Of a stretch of 64,000 nt of DNA, positions 38,377 to 47,654 are shown piece after piece; positions within the stretch are counted from its first letter, which is position 1; the number at the start of each line of letters is the position of its first letter. The notes below the pieces were generated by a model. That model was not told the DNA's origin, searched no databases, and was given only the letters and a program-made list of their open reading frames with translations. The position numbers were made by a program, and so were the translations under genes. The stretch comes from Vagococcus humatus (GTDB lineage: Bacteria; Bacillota; Bacilli; Lactobacillales; Vagococcaceae), in NCBI RefSeq assembly GCF_003950325.1, contig NZ_PXZH01000008.1, forward strand, positions 20,011 to 84,010, read 5' to 3'.

Positions 38377-39711
38377 TTATTTTGCTACATTACCAGCGAC
38401 ATTTAATACGTCCCAAGTTCTAGCAAAAGGTGGTGCATAACATAGATCTAGCATACCTAGTTCATCTGTTGTCATTTCTTTTTGAATAGCTGTTGCTAAA
38501 ACATCTACTCGTAAAACAGCTCCTTTTGCTCCAATAATTTGTCCACCTAATAAAACTTTTGTTTCTGCATGGTAGACTAATTTAACATGAATAGGAGATT
38601 GACCAGGGTAGTAGTCTGTTTGGTTTTTATCATGAATCCAAACTGTTTTGTATGGTACACCTAGATCGATGGCTTCTTTTTCAGTAATACCTGTTCGTCC
38701 TGCTTCTAGTGACATCACTTGAACAGCAGAAGAACCTAGAGTACCTTGGAAAGTCAATTCTTTTCCAGCTAGGTTTTCACCTACTAGACGACCTAATTTA
38801 TTTGCAGTAGTAGCTAATGGAATAAAAACATTTTCTTTGCGAACTCGGTGATAGACACTAGCACAATCACCAGCAGAATAAATATTAGGTTGAGAAGTTT
38901 TTCCAAACTCATCAATCACAAGTGCGCCATTCCCTAATGTATCAAAGGAGTCTAAAGGTAGGAATTGCGTATTAGGTTTAACACCTGTAGCAATGATAAT
39001 TAAATCAGCAGGATAAACCCCTTTATTAGTGATGACTTGTTGGACAGTATCTCTACCTTGTAACTCAGTCACGAACTCATCTAAGTTCAACTGAATGCCT
39101 TGATTAATAAGTTCTTCTTCCATGATAGCTGTTACTTCTGTATCGAAGGCATCAGGTATCACTCGACTATCTAATTGAATGATTCTAACATGTTTACCTA
39201 AACGATGCATAGCTTCTGCTAATTCTAAGCCGATAAAACCAGCGCCGACAATGACGACTTCTTTGACTTGTTCATTAGTAGCTAATTGTTTGATATCTTG
39301 ACCATCTTGTAACGTTTTAAGAGTGTGAACTCCTTTTAAATCTAAGTTTTTAATAGGAGGTAAGATTGGACTAGCTCCACTAGCAACCATTAATTGATCG
39401 TAAGTTTCTTGATGCGTTTGACCAGTAGTTAAGTCTAAAACAGTCACTACTCGTTTTTCGATATCGACATCAGTTACTTCATGCTCTGTGAACAATTCCA
39501 CTCCTGTTTTTCTAAAAGCTTCCGGTGTTCTAGCAATTAGACGCTCTGTATCGTTAAAGAAATCTCCCACATAATAAGGTAGACCACAAGCTCCTAATGA
39601 AACTACAGGTGTTTTTTCAAACACAAGAACATCGTATTCAGGTTGTAGTCGTTTAACTTTAGCAGCAGCACTCATACCCGCTGCCGTTCCCCCAATGATG
39701 ATTATTTTCAT
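38377..39711 (-). CDS. CoA-disulfide reductase (FAD-dependent)
   Basis: A flavoprotein of 444 residues in the peroxide/NADH oxidase/CoA-disulfide reductase family. The N-terminal FAD motif is IIGGTAAGMSAAAK, and the redox Cys is in SLGACGLPYYVG (about residue 43), closer to CoA-disulfide reductases (CGLPYYIG) than to NADH oxidases. A second dinucleotide site is VVIVGAGFIGLELAEAM (about 150) and the FAD site IYSAGDCA (about 273). It is the last gene of an operon with a cystine transporter and a sulfur-amino-acid lyase, which supports a thiol-disulfide role over oxygen reduction. Confidence 0.85.
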   Translation of the reverse strand: MKIIIIGGTAAGMSAAAKVKRLQPEYDVLVFEKTPVVSLGACGLPYYVGDFFNDTERLIARTPEAFRKTGVELFTEHEVTDVDIEKRVVTVLDLTTGQTHQETYDQLMVASGASPILPPIKNLDLKGVHTLKTLQDGQDIKQLATNEQVKEVVIVGAGFIGLELAEAMHRLGKHVRIIQLDSRVIPDAFDTEVTAIMEEELINQGIQLNLDEFVTELQGRDTVQQVITNKGVYPADLIIIATGVKPNTQFLPLDSFDTLGNGALVIDEFGKTSQPNIYSAGDCASVYHRVRKENVFIPLATTANKLGRLVGENLAGKELTFQGTLGSSAVQVMSLEAGRTGITEKEAIDLGVPYKTVWIHDKNQTDYYPGQSPIHVKLVYHAETKVLLGGQIIGAKGAVLRVDVLATAIQKEMTTDELGMLDLCYAPPFARTWDVLNVAGNVAK

Positions 39712-39740
39712 CCTATTAACTCCTCCTTCAAATGTCTTAA

Positions 39741-41132
39741 TTATTGTACTTCAGCTAAACCAGCGTTCTCATCATTATACACGTCAAGGTCGATTTCATT
39801 CAAGATACGTGCTGAACAAACACCAGAAGTCATAGCACCACTAACATTTAAAGCAGTTCTACCCATGTCGATTAAAGGTTCAATTGAGATTAATAAACCG
39901 GCTAACCCAACTGGTAAGTTCATAGAAGATAAAACGATTAAGGCAGCAAATGTTGCACCACCACCAACACCAGCTACACCAAATGAGCTGATAGCAACAA
40001 TGACAATTAATTTAATGAAGAAAGCAGGATCCATTGGATTGATTCCAACAGTTGGAGCGATCATTACTGCTAACATAGCTGGATAAATACCTGCACAACC
40101 ATTTTGTCCAATAGAAGCACCAAATGATGCAGAGAAGTTAGCAATTCCTTCAGATACACCCATACGTTTTGTTTGAGTTTCAATGTTCATTGGAATAGAA
40201 CCAGCACTTGTTCTAGAAGTAAAAGCAAAAATCAAAGTAGACATAGCTTTTTTGAAGAATGTGATTGGATTTAAACCAAAAACTGTTACTAGTAAACCAT
40301 GAACAATAAACATAATGAAGATAGCTACATAAGAAGCAAGGACAAATGTTCCTAAGTTAAGAATTCCTTCAATGTTAGTTGTTGCAATAGTTGAAGCCAT
40401 TAAAGCTAATACACCGTAAGGAGTCATTCTTAAAATTAATGTTACAATTCGCATAATTACTGCGTAACAAGCATCAATCATATCGTTAAACATTTCAGCT
40501 TGTTTTGGTTTTTTACGTTTTACTTGTAAAGCGGCAATTCCTAAGAAGGCAGAAAAGATAACTACACCTAAAGTAGAAGTTGGACGGCCACCTGCCATAT
40601 CTTGGAAGACGTTAGTTGGAATAAATTCTACAATTTTTTGAGGAACGCTCATTTGCTCTACATCCCCAAGTTTTTCTTCTAAAACTTGAGCACGATCTGT
40701 TTCATTTTGTCCAGCTTGAATAGATTCAGCATTAAGATGGAAAATATTAGCAGAAGTAGCTCCGACAACGGCAGAAATCAAAGTAGTAAAAACTAAGAAA
40801 CCAATGATGATACCAGCCATTTTTCCTAAACCTTTTGTAGAAGATAATTTAGTAATAGCAGAAATGATAGATACCATGATTAATGGAGTTACAATCATTT
40901 TTAAGAAAGCTACATAACCATTTCCTACTAAACCAAACCAATCTGTAGAAACAGCGACTACATGGGAATCTGATTTAAAAATAATCTGTAAAATAGCACC
41001 AAAAGCAATCCCCATACCTAATCCAACAAAGACACGTTTCGTAAACTTCACATGTTTACGAGCCATATTCCATAAAACACCAAGCATCACAGCCATAACG
41101 GCTACATTTAAAATAATATACAATAAATCCAT
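39741..41132 (-). CDS. tcyP: L-cystine symporter, TcyP type
   Basis: A 463-residue dicarboxylate/amino-acid:cation symporter with about eight helices and two re-entrant loops. The N terminus (MDLLYIILNVAVMAVMLGVL), length, and the segments FTSRTSAGSIPMN and FGASIGQNGCAGIYPAM match TcyP-type cystine carriers rather than glutamate (GltP) ones. It lies 18 bases after the PLP lyase gene and 30 before the CoA-disulfide reductase, so imported cystine could be reduced and used by its neighbours. Confidence 0.88.
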   Translation of the reverse strand: MDLLYIILNVAVMAVMLGVLWNMARKHVKFTKRVFVGLGMGIAFGAILQIIFKSDSHVVAVSTDWFGLVGNGYVAFLKMIVTPLIMVSIISAITKLSSTKGLGKMAGIIIGFLVFTTLISAVVGATSANIFHLNAESIQAGQNETDRAQVLEEKLGDVEQMSVPQKIVEFIPTNVFQDMAGGRPTSTLGVVIFSAFLGIAALQVKRKKPKQAEMFNDMIDACYAVIMRIVTLILRMTPYGVLALMASTIATTNIEGILNLGTFVLASYVAIFIMFIVHGLLVTVFGLNPITFFKKAMSTLIFAFTSRTSAGSIPMNIETQTKRMGVSEGIANFSASFGASIGQNGCAGIYPAMLAVMIAPTVGINPMDPAFFIKLIVIVAISSFGVAGVGGGATFAALIVLSSMNLPVGLAGLLISIEPLIDMGRTALNVSGAMTSGVCSARILNEIDLDVYNDENAGLAEVQ

Positions 41133-41149
41133 ATAAATCCTCCTAAAAA

Positions 41150-42292
41150 TTAGATTGTGTTTAAAGCTTGTTGTAAATCATGTAACAAATCTTCTGTATC
41201 TTCAATTCCTACAGAGAGACGAATCAGGCCATCAGTAATTCCTTGTGCTAATCGCTCGTTTTCTGGAACACAAGCGTGAGACATAGTCACAGGATAAGAT
41301 AAGATTGACTCTACCCCACCTAAACTCACAGCGGTAATGGGAACTGTTGTTGCATTGAAAAAGTTTCGAGCAGCTTGTCCATCAGCTAATTCAAATGATA
41401 AAACCGCACCTCCATTTTTAGCTTGTTTTTTATGTGTCGCATACCCAGGATGAGAAGGTAACCCTGGATAGTAAACCCGATTAACTTTTGGATGGTTTTC
41501 TAACAATTCTGCAATAGCCTGTGCACTTTTGGTGCTTTGAGCCATTCTAAGTCCCATGGTTTTCATTCCTCGAAGCACTAACCAACAGTCTTCTGTACCA
41601 AGGATACCACCAAATACTTTTTGATTGGTGTGAAGTGTCTCGGCCCATGTGTTATTATTAGTGACTACTAAGCCGGCTATAACATCACTATGACCATTTA
41701 AGAATTTAGTAGCACTATGAATAACTACGTCTACTCCTAAAGTTAGTGGCTCTTGTAATTGTGGTGTCATAAAAGTACCATCCATAATGGTGGTTAATTG
41801 GTTTTGTTTGGCAATCCCTGCAACTCCTTCAATATCTGTAATGCTTAATAAAGGATTAGAGGGAGTTTCTAAGTAAAAAGCTTTTGTGTTAGCTTGAATA
41901 GCTTCTTGCCAAGCAGCTAAATTTGTTTCATCTACAAAGGTAACCTCAATGCCAAATCTTGGAAATACTTCTTGGACAAGTTGAAAAGTTCCACCGTAAA
42001 TGTTTTGACACATAACTAGGTGATCCCCTTTAGAAAATGAAAGCAACACCGTCGTAATCGCTGCCATACCAGATGCAAAAGCAAAACCATGTGTCCCTCC
42101 TGTTTCGATTGCGGCAATTCCTTTTTCTAAAGCGTCTCTAGTTGGATTGCCAAAACGTGAATAGGTAAAGGGTTGTCCCTGGTCAATATCATTTTGATGA
42201 AAGGTAGAGGTCTGATATAAAGGGATGGAAGCTGCACCAGTTTCTTTATCGATAACAGGATAACCGTGAATAAGTTTCGTATTAAATTTCAT
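41150..42292 (-). CDS. Cystathionine lyase/synthase family PLP enzyme
   Basis: A Cys/Met-metabolism PLP enzyme of 380 residues, first gene of the sulfur operon. Motifs are SRFGNPTRDALE, FASGMAAITTVL, the PLP site SATKFLNGHSDVIAG (about residue 195, Lys) and GGVESILSYP. The family includes cystathionine gamma-lyase, beta-lyase and gamma-synthase, and sequence alone does not separate them. A lyase making cysteine or sulfide is favoured by the cystine transporter next to it. Confidence 0.85.
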   Translation of the reverse strand: MKFNTKLIHGYPVIDKETGAASIPLYQTSTFHQNDIDQGQPFTYSRFGNPTRDALEKGIAAIETGGTHGFAFASGMAAITTVLLSFSKGDHLVMCQNIYGGTFQLVQEVFPRFGIEVTFVDETNLAAWQEAIQANTKAFYLETPSNPLLSITDIEGVAGIAKQNQLTTIMDGTFMTPQLQEPLTLGVDVVIHSATKFLNGHSDVIAGLVVTNNNTWAETLHTNQKVFGGILGTEDCWLVLRGMKTMGLRMAQSTKSAQAIAELLENHPKVNRVYYPGLPSHPGYATHKKQAKNGGAVLSFELADGQAARNFFNATTVPITAVSLGGVESILSYPVTMSHACVPENERLAQGITDGLIRLSVGIEDTEDLLHDLQQALNTI

Positions 42293-42401
42293 TTATGAAC
42301 TCCTTTCTTGAATTTCTTTTAATATACATTTAATCGAGATAAAAAACAATAATATAAAATGTGAAAATAATAATTTTTTATTAAAAAAAATCTTAGTAAA
42401 A

Positions 42402-42430
42402 TTGCTTTGATAAAAATTTCTCAATATGGT
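42402..42430 (+). promoter_or_regulatory. Promoter of the YheO-like regulator gene
   Basis: TTGCTT (42402-42407), a 17-base spacer, then TATGGT (42425-42430), 41 bases before the start codon. Confidence 0.55.
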
Positions 42431-42470
42431 AAAAATAAATTGAAGACTAGTTAAGAAAGGAGTCGTGTGT

Positions 42471-43160
42471 TTGAATCAGCAAATTTTACAGCAATACGTT
42501 CGATTTTCCGAGTTTTTAGCGGTTTTTTTAGGAAGCTCATATGAAATTGTTCTACAAAAAATTGATCGTTATCAGTCAGGTATCATTCAAATTTATCATG
42601 GAGAAGTAAGTAATCGGAAAATTGGAGATCCATTAACAGATTTATCATTAAGTTTTATTAAGAATAAAACGTATATATATAATGATTATATAACTAGTTA
42701 TACAGGTAAAACATTCGATAACAAACGTTTGGTTTCTGGAACATTTTTTATAAAAAATGAAAAAAAAGAATTAATAGGGATGCTCTGTATCAATGTGGAT
42801 AAAACTGAAGATATTGAAGTGATCAATCGGTTACTGTCTTTACAAAATATTTCATCTGAGTGGTTACAACAAGATAGTTTTTCTCCCAAAGAGGTAGATA
42901 TGTGTTCTAATGAGGAGGAAGAGTGTCTCGAAACTTTTACTGATTCTCTAGTAGACTTAATAGAAAAAAATATATTAATTCCTGATTATGATAAGCGTAA
43001 GCTATCTAAATCAGAAAAAATGGCTATTATTACTCATTTATATCGGCAACATTTATTTAGAATGAAAGGGTCTATTTCTGTAGTAGCAGAGAAGATGAAC
43101 ATGTCAGAATCTAGTTTGTATCGGTATTTGTCTGTAGTAAAACAAGAAAATCAGGTTTAA
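42471..43160 (+). CDS. YheO-like PAS/HTH transcriptional regulator
   Basis: A regulator of about 229 residues. The N-terminal half (about 10-120) is the YheO PAS-like domain, recognised by IGDPLTDLSLSFIK (about residue 48). The C-terminal HTH (about 175-225) contains GSISVVAEKMNMSESSLYRYLS. The TTG at 42471 has AAAGGAG eight bases upstream; a GTG at 42465 is only two bases from that site. It is divergent from the cystine/lyase/reductase operon and is the most likely regulator of it. DauR, a family member, controls D-amino-acid catabolism. Confidence 0.82.
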   Translation: MNQQILQQYVRFSEFLAVFLGSSYEIVLQKIDRYQSGIIQIYHGEVSNRKIGDPLTDLSLSFIKNKTYIYNDYITSYTGKTFDNKRLVSGTFFIKNEKKELIGMLCINVDKTEDIEVINRLLSLQNISSEWLQQDSFSPKEVDMCSNEEEECLETFTDSLVDLIEKNILIPDYDKRKLSKSEKMAIITHLYRQHLFRMKGSISVVAEKMNMSESSLYRYLSVVKQENQV

Positions 43161-43206
43161 AAAAAGCATCTTAATTAGTGGAAGTCCACTAATTAAGATG
43201 CTTTTT
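43161..43206. terminator. Bidirectional terminator between the YheO-like gene and the amino-acid ABC operon
   Basis: A 22-bp perfect stem (43161-43182 with 43185-43206), starting AAAAAGCATC and ending GATGCTTTTT. It is unusually long for a terminator in this window. Confidence 0.9.
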
Positions 43207-43207
43207 A

Positions 43208-43942
43208 TTAAGCTAATACGCGTTTTAAAAATTCTTTCGTTCTTTCTTTAGTTGGATGATTAAAGATGTGTTCAGGTGTGCCTTCTTCAGCAATAACACC
43301 TTGATCCATGAAGACAACTCGGTCAGAAACATCTCTTGCAAAATCCATTTCATGAGTAACTACAATCATCGTTAGTCCAGACTCAGCTAAACTTTTCATA
43401 ATATCAAGTACTTCCCCTACCATTTCAGGATCTAGGGCGGAAGTTGGCTCATCAAACAATAAACAATCAGGTTCCATACATAAAGCACGAGCGATAGCCA
43501 CTCGTTGTTTTTGTCCACCAGAAAGTTGTTTAGGTTTAGCATGAATAAAAGCTTCCATGCCTACTTTCGCAAGGTTTTCTTTCGCCACTTTTTCAGCTTC
43601 TTCTGGAGATCTTTTCAGCACTTTGATTTGACCAACCGTACAATTAGCTAAAACATCATGGTTGTAAAATAAGTTAAATTGTTGAAACACCATACCTAGA
43701 TGAGTTCGATATTTAGGAAGATCATAATGTTGATCTAGTACATTGTCTCCTTTAAATAAAATTTGCCCACTTGTAGGAGTTTCTAATAAATTAATGCAGC
43801 GAAGAAGGGTGGATTTACCTGAACCTGAGGAACCGATAATCGTGACTACTTCTCCTTTTTCTACTGACATATCAATATCAGTTAATACTTCGTTATTTCC
43901 ATAGCATTTTCGTAAATTTTTAATTTCAATAATTTTTTCCAT
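43208..43942 (-). CDS. Polar amino-acid (probably lysine) ABC transporter ATP-binding protein
   Basis: A 244-residue ATPase of the GlnQ/HisP type: Walker [10 protein letters not shown] (about residue 36), signature LSGGQKQR, Walker [19 protein letters not shown]-loop VTHEMDFA. It is three bases behind the fused binding protein/permease. The lysine riboswitch before that gene points to lysine as substrate, although the sequence itself only says polar amino acids. Confidence 0.9.
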   Translation of the reverse strand: MEKIIEIKNLRKCYGNNEVLTDIDMSVEKGEVVTIIGSSGSGKSTLLRCINLLETPTSGQILFKGDNVLDQHYDLPKYRTHLGMVFQQFNLFYNHDVLANCTVGQIKVLKRSPEEAEKVAKENLAKVGMEAFIHAKPKQLSGGQKQRVAIARALCMEPDCLLFDEPTSALDPEMVGEVLDIMKSLAESGLTMIVVTHEMDFARDVSDRVVFMDQGVIAEEGTPEHIFNHPTKERTKEFLKRVLA

Positions 43943-43945
43943 GAA

Positions 43946-45535
43946 TTACCCTTCTTTCTTAGCGGATGCTTCTGGTTTTTGGACTTGCATTTGATTACCA
44001 TAAGGAATGTAATTATCTGGTCCGTCCATTTTCTTCTCTAAACGTCTTAATAATTGAGTCACAGTAAAGGTCATGACAAAATAGATCACACAAACGACAA
44101 AGAATGTATCAAAGAATCTAAAGTTACTTCCTGCTACTGTTTTAGCTTGGAAGAATAATTCTGAAACAGCAATCACATTTAATACAGATGTATCTTTAAT
44201 ATTAATAACAAACTCATTCCCGGTTGCAGGCAAAATATTTCGCACAACTTGAGGGATAATAACACTGGTCATAGTTTGGCGATGAGTCATACCTAAGGCT
44301 TCTGCTGCTTCAAACTGACCTTTTTCGACAGCAAAAATTCCCCCACGGACAATCTCTGTCATATAAGCCCCAGTATTAATTGAAACAATCACTAAAGCTG
44401 CAACTGTCCGGTTAATATCAATACCAAAGGCTTGAGCTGAGCCGTAATAGATAACCATAGCTTGTACGATCATCGGCGTACTTCTAAAAATTTCAATGTA
44501 AACAGTGAAGAAACCATTTAATAATTTGTTTAGAGCTTTCTTAAAAGCAGTGGTAGGAGTAGGTAAGGTTCTGAAAACACCAATTCCCATACCAATCATT
44601 GTTCCAACAACGGTTCCCACTAAAGAAAGTAAAAGAGTCATACCAGCGCCTCGTAAAAACATCCCGCCATTTTCTTTTAGAATTTTGAGTACCCAAATTT
44701 CTTTTTTATTTTCCTCTGGTTGACGGTCAATCGTAGTCGTCATAATTTGATCTTGTGTGTCATCAGAAATAGTTCCTAAAATTTGGTTGATTTCTTGTCT
44801 TAATGGAGAGCCTTTTTTGACACCAATAGCAATAGCTGTGTCATCAGGACTGGTTTTAAATCCTTTGTTTTTAGCGAATTCAACCATTTTAAAATGTGAA
44901 TTAGCTTTTTCAGCTGTTAAAGCTTCTGGCTTTTCAGTGACATAGCCATCAATAACTCCAGATTCTAAGGCCACTCGCATGGCTGAAAAGTTATCCATGG
45001 GTGTTTCTTTCGCTACCTCTGGAATTTGATCAATCACGCTATAGTGAAAGGTATTTAACTGTGCAGTAATTTTAGCATGTTTAAAGTCAGCTAAACTAGT
45101 TGCCTCTGCATAGTCTCCCCCTTTTTTTGTTAAGATAACTAAATGAGATTTATAATACACATCTGTAAAATCAATCGTTTTTTGACGTTCAGGTGTAGGA
45201 GACATACCTGCGATAATAGCATCAATTTTTCCAGAAGTTAAGGCAGGTGCTAGGCCATCCCATTCTGTTTTGATAATCACTAATTTTTTATTTAATTTTT
45301 TCGCAATGATTTTGGCAATTTCAACATCATAGCCTCCAGCATATTCTTTCGAACCTTGAATTTGAACAGCACCATTTTCATCTGTTTGTTGCGTCCAGTT
45401 AAAAGGGGCGTAGGCTGCTTCCATTCCTATCCGAAATTCCTCCTGATTAGCAGCGTGGGTGAGTGACGGAAAAAGTGTGCAAAAAAGCGTCAGTAACAGG
45501 GCAGTGAATGTCCATTTTGTTAATTGTTTAGTCAT
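43946..45535 (-). CDS. Amino-acid ABC transporter, fused substrate-binding protein and permease
   Basis: A 529-residue fusion. A signal peptide (residues 1-29) leads into one SBP_bac_3 domain (about 30-265, with AAYAPFNWTQ and DAIIAGMSPTPERQK), followed by a five-helix HisM/GlnP-type permease (about 290-510) with the EAA loop EAAEALGMTHRQT. Such fusions are common in Lactobacillales GlnPQ systems; this one has one binding domain where GlnP has two. A lysine riboswitch with a terminator lies directly upstream, so I infer lysine import. Confidence 0.9.
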   Translation of the reverse strand: MTKQLTKWTFTALLLTLFCTLFPSLTHAANQEEFRIGMEAAYAPFNWTQQTDENGAVQIQGSKEYAGGYDVEIAKIIAKKLNKKLVIIKTEWDGLAPALTSGKIDAIIAGMSPTPERQKTIDFTDVYYKSHLVILTKKGGDYAEATSLADFKHAKITAQLNTFHYSVIDQIPEVAKETPMDNFSAMRVALESGVIDGYVTEKPEALTAEKANSHFKMVEFAKNKGFKTSPDDTAIAIGVKKGSPLRQEINQILGTISDDTQDQIMTTTIDRQPEENKKEIWVLKILKENGGMFLRGAGMTLLLSLVGTVVGTMIGMGIGVFRTLPTPTTAFKKALNKLLNGFFTVYIEIFRSTPMIVQAMVIYYGSAQAFGIDINRTVAALVIVSINTGAYMTEIVRGGIFAVEKGQFEAAEALGMTHRQTMTSVIIPQVVRNILPATGNEFVINIKDTSVLNVIAVSELFFQAKTVAGSNFRFFDTFFVVCVIYFVMTFTVTQLLRRLEKKMDGPDNYIPYGNQMQVQKPEASAKKEG

Positions 45536-45562
45536 ATCTATATCCTCCTAAAAAATAAAAAA

Positions 45563-45590
45563 GCGACCTCTGTGGGAAACTAGAGGTCGC
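45563..45590 (-). terminator. Riboswitch-controlled terminator
   Basis: On the minus strand GCGACCTCT pairs with AGAGGTCGC over a 10-base loop, followed by TTTTTTATTTTT. The 5' arm can also pair with AGAGGTCGCG of the aptamer (45783-45774), giving an antiterminator. Confidence 0.88.
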
Positions 45591-45800
45591 GAACATACAC
45601 GGTTTCTGCCTTTAGACAAAAATAGCTCAACTTAATTCTCACGAACTAAGACAGTCCAACAGCTATCAACTGTTGTCCCAACAAACATAACTTGAGGAGC
45701 TATGTTCATTTCGGCGGTTTTCCCTCCTTACAGTTTCAACGTTTCCTCAAACTCAACTGTAATTCTTAATTACCGCGACCTCTACCTCATCACGAGGCAT
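45591..45800 (-). promoter_or_regulatory. Lysine riboswitch (L box)
   Basis: Read on the minus strand, the conserved elements appear in the L-box order: GTAGAGGTCGCG (near 45785-45774), a P2 hairpin TTACAG...CTGTAA, AAGGAGGG, CGCCGAA (near 45716-45710), TTGGGAC, and a CAACAG...CTGTTG stem followed by GACTGTC. The aptamer segment AGAGGTCGCG is complementary to the terminator 5' arm, so lysine binding should release that arm and stop transcription. It precedes the ABC importer genes. Confidence 0.85.
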
Positions 45801-45817
45801 ATTCAATTAATGTTCAA

Positions 45818-45846
45818 ATCATAACGTATTTTCAGAAATATGTCAA
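45818..45846 (-). promoter_or_regulatory. Sigma-A promoter of the lysine-riboswitch operon
   Basis: On the minus strand TTGACA (45846-45841), 17 bases, TATGAT (45823-45818). Transcription would start near 45811, just before the aptamer. Confidence 0.85.
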
Positions 45847-45873
45847 ATCTCTTTCCGAAATATCTAGACTCAA

Positions 45874-45902
45874 TTGACGTGTTAGGGGAAATAAGGTATT
45901 TT
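45874..45902 (+). promoter_or_regulatory. Promoter of the EamA-type transporter gene
   Basis: TTGACG (45874-45879), 17 bases, TATTTT (45897-45902), 36 bases before the ATG. It is back to back with the lysine operon promoter. Confidence 0.55.
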
Positions 45903-45937
45903 TATAAAGATATAATAAAAATGAAGGAGAGGGTCAT

Positions 45938-46846
45938 ATGTGGTTTATACCAGCAATTATTACAGTGTTTGCTTGGGGAACAGCGGATTTATTTTATAAG
46001 AAAGGAAATGACCCATCAGATAGTCATAGTGCCATTAAAACAGTGATTATGGTAGGGTTTGTTATGGGAGCTCAAGCTATTTTTTATATGATGTTATATA
46101 AAGGGGTAGCTTACCAGCCGTATAATATGTTACTTTATCTTCCAGTTTCAGCGATGTATATTTTATCCATGGGAATTGGCTACATTGGTTTACGTTATAT
46201 TGAATTATCTATTTCGTCTCCAATTAGTAATTCTTCAGGGGCGGTTTCAGCCATGCTATCTTTTTTCGTATTAGGTAGTTCCATGAAATGGATTCAATTT
46301 GTAGCAATTGGGATGATTTCAGTAGGGATTTTCTTATTATCCATATTTGAAAAGCAAGAAACAGATCAAGAAATAGCAGTGACAGGAGAAAAAATAGATA
46401 AAAAATATCAAACAAGTTTTTTAGCTATTTTATTTCCTATCTTTTATTGTGTGATTGATGGGCTAGGTACTTTTTTAGATGGCTATTATTTAGAAACAAA
46501 AAAAATTATGAGTGAAGATCAAGCCTTAATTAGTTACGAGTTAACTTTTTTAATAGTTGCTTTGATAATGTTAGTCTATTTATATGTTGTGAAAAAAGAT
46601 CGGATTGTACTTAAAAATGAAAAATACCGAGGACTTGCTGCCGCTTTTGAAACATTTGGACAGTTTTTCTATATCGGGGCAATTGCCAGTAATGCTATTA
46701 TTGTAGCACCTTTAATTTCTTCTTATAGTATTGTGTCAGTTATCTGGTCTCGTCTTTTCTTAAAAGAAAAATTAAGTGCTAAACAGTATGCAGTAGTTGG
46801 GATGATTATTATAGCGATTGCTATTTTAGGTTTTTATGATGGCTAA
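45938..46846 (+). CDS. EamA/DMT-superfamily transporter
   Basis: A 302-residue membrane protein with ten predicted helices in two five-helix halves, the drug/metabolite transporter layout. It opens WFIPAIITVFAWGTADLFYK; the end of the first half reads IGMISVGIFLLSIF and of the second IIIAIAILGFYDG. A short charged loop of about 25 residues joins the halves. The substrate is not predictable. The ribosome site AAGGAGAGGG precedes the ATG. It is divergent from the lysine-type importer. Confidence 0.8.
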   Translation: MWFIPAIITVFAWGTADLFYKKGNDPSDSHSAIKTVIMVGFVMGAQAIFYMMLYKGVAYQPYNMLLYLPVSAMYILSMGIGYIGLRYIELSISSPISNSSGAVSAMLSFFVLGSSMKWIQFVAIGMISVGIFLLSIFEKQETDQEIAVTGEKIDKKYQTSFLAILFPIFYCVIDGLGTFLDGYYLETKKIMSEDQALISYELTFLIVALIMLVYLYVVKKDRIVLKNEKYRGLAAAFETFGQFFYIGAIASNAIIVAPLISSYSIVSVIWSRLFLKEKLSAKQYAVVGMIIIAIAILGFYDG

Positions 46847-46919
46847 GTTATGGCAAGGGATGGAGACATTCCTTGCTTTTTTTGTTTCATGGTATAATTA
46901 GGTAGAAGGAGTGATGACT

Positions 46920-47627
46920 ATGACCAATCTAAGACAACAAGCACTTGATAGTATTCGTCAAGCAAATCATTTAGTGTTTTTAACAGGAGCAGGAGTATCA
47001 ACTCCGTCCGGTGTTCCTGATTATCGTTCTTTAAGTGGTGTTTATACTAAAACAGGTATGGCCCAACCAGAGTACTTACTGTCTCATACCTGCTTTTTAA
47101 GAGAACAGGATTTGTTTTATCAGTTTGTTAAACAGTTGTATCATCCACAAGCTAGACCTAATTCAGTTCATCTTAAAATGGCTCAGTTAGAAAAAGAAAA
47201 ACCAGATACTTGGGTTATTTCTCAAAATATTGATCAACTTCACCGAAAAGCTGGTAGTCAGCAAGTGGTAGATTTTCATGGAAGTTTATATGATGTTTAT
47301 TGCAGTAAATGTTATCAACAGGTGGATGCTTGGACCTATTTAGAAGACAATCAGCATGCAGGTTGTGGGGGAATATTACGGCCTAATATTGTGTTATATG
47401 AAGAAGGGCTTGAGGAAATGGCTATTTATCAAAGTCAACAAGTTTTAAAAGCTGCAGACGTGATTGTGATTGCAGGTACTAGCTTTAAAGTCAGTCCGTT
47501 TTGTCAACTAATTTATTATAAATCCCCAGACAGTCAAGTGATTGTGGTGAATCAAGATGACGTTTATTTATCAGTTCCTTATACCATGATTCAAGAAGAT
47601 GTGGTATCCTTTTTTAAGGATATTTAA
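46920..47627 (+). CDS. Sir2-family NAD-dependent protein deacylase
   Basis: A sirtuin of about 235 residues. The NAD motifs are FLTGAGVSTPSGVPDYRS (about residues 19-36) and SQNIDQLHRKAG (about 104), the catalytic His is in VDFHGSLYDVYC, and the zinc module has CSKC followed by HAGCGG. The second zinc pair therefore reads His-x2-Cys where most sirtuins have Cys-x2-Cys. The ATG at 46920 is seven bases after AGAAGGAG; GTG 46911 and ATG 46914 are too close. An extended -10 TGGTATAAT lies at 46890-46898. A chorismate mutase gene follows after 27 bases. Confidence 0.87.
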   Translation: MTNLRQQALDSIRQANHLVFLTGAGVSTPSGVPDYRSLSGVYTKTGMAQPEYLLSHTCFLREQDLFYQFVKQLYHPQARPNSVHLKMAQLEKEKPDTWVISQNIDQLHRKAGSQQVVDFHGSLYDVYCSKCYQQVDAWTYLEDNQHAGCGGILRPNIVLYEEGLEEMAIYQSQQVLKAADVIVIAGTSFKVSPFCQLIYYKSPDSQVIVVNQDDVYLSVPYTMIQEDVVSFFKDI

Positions 47628-47654
47628 GTTAAAGAGATAAGGAAGTTTAAATTT

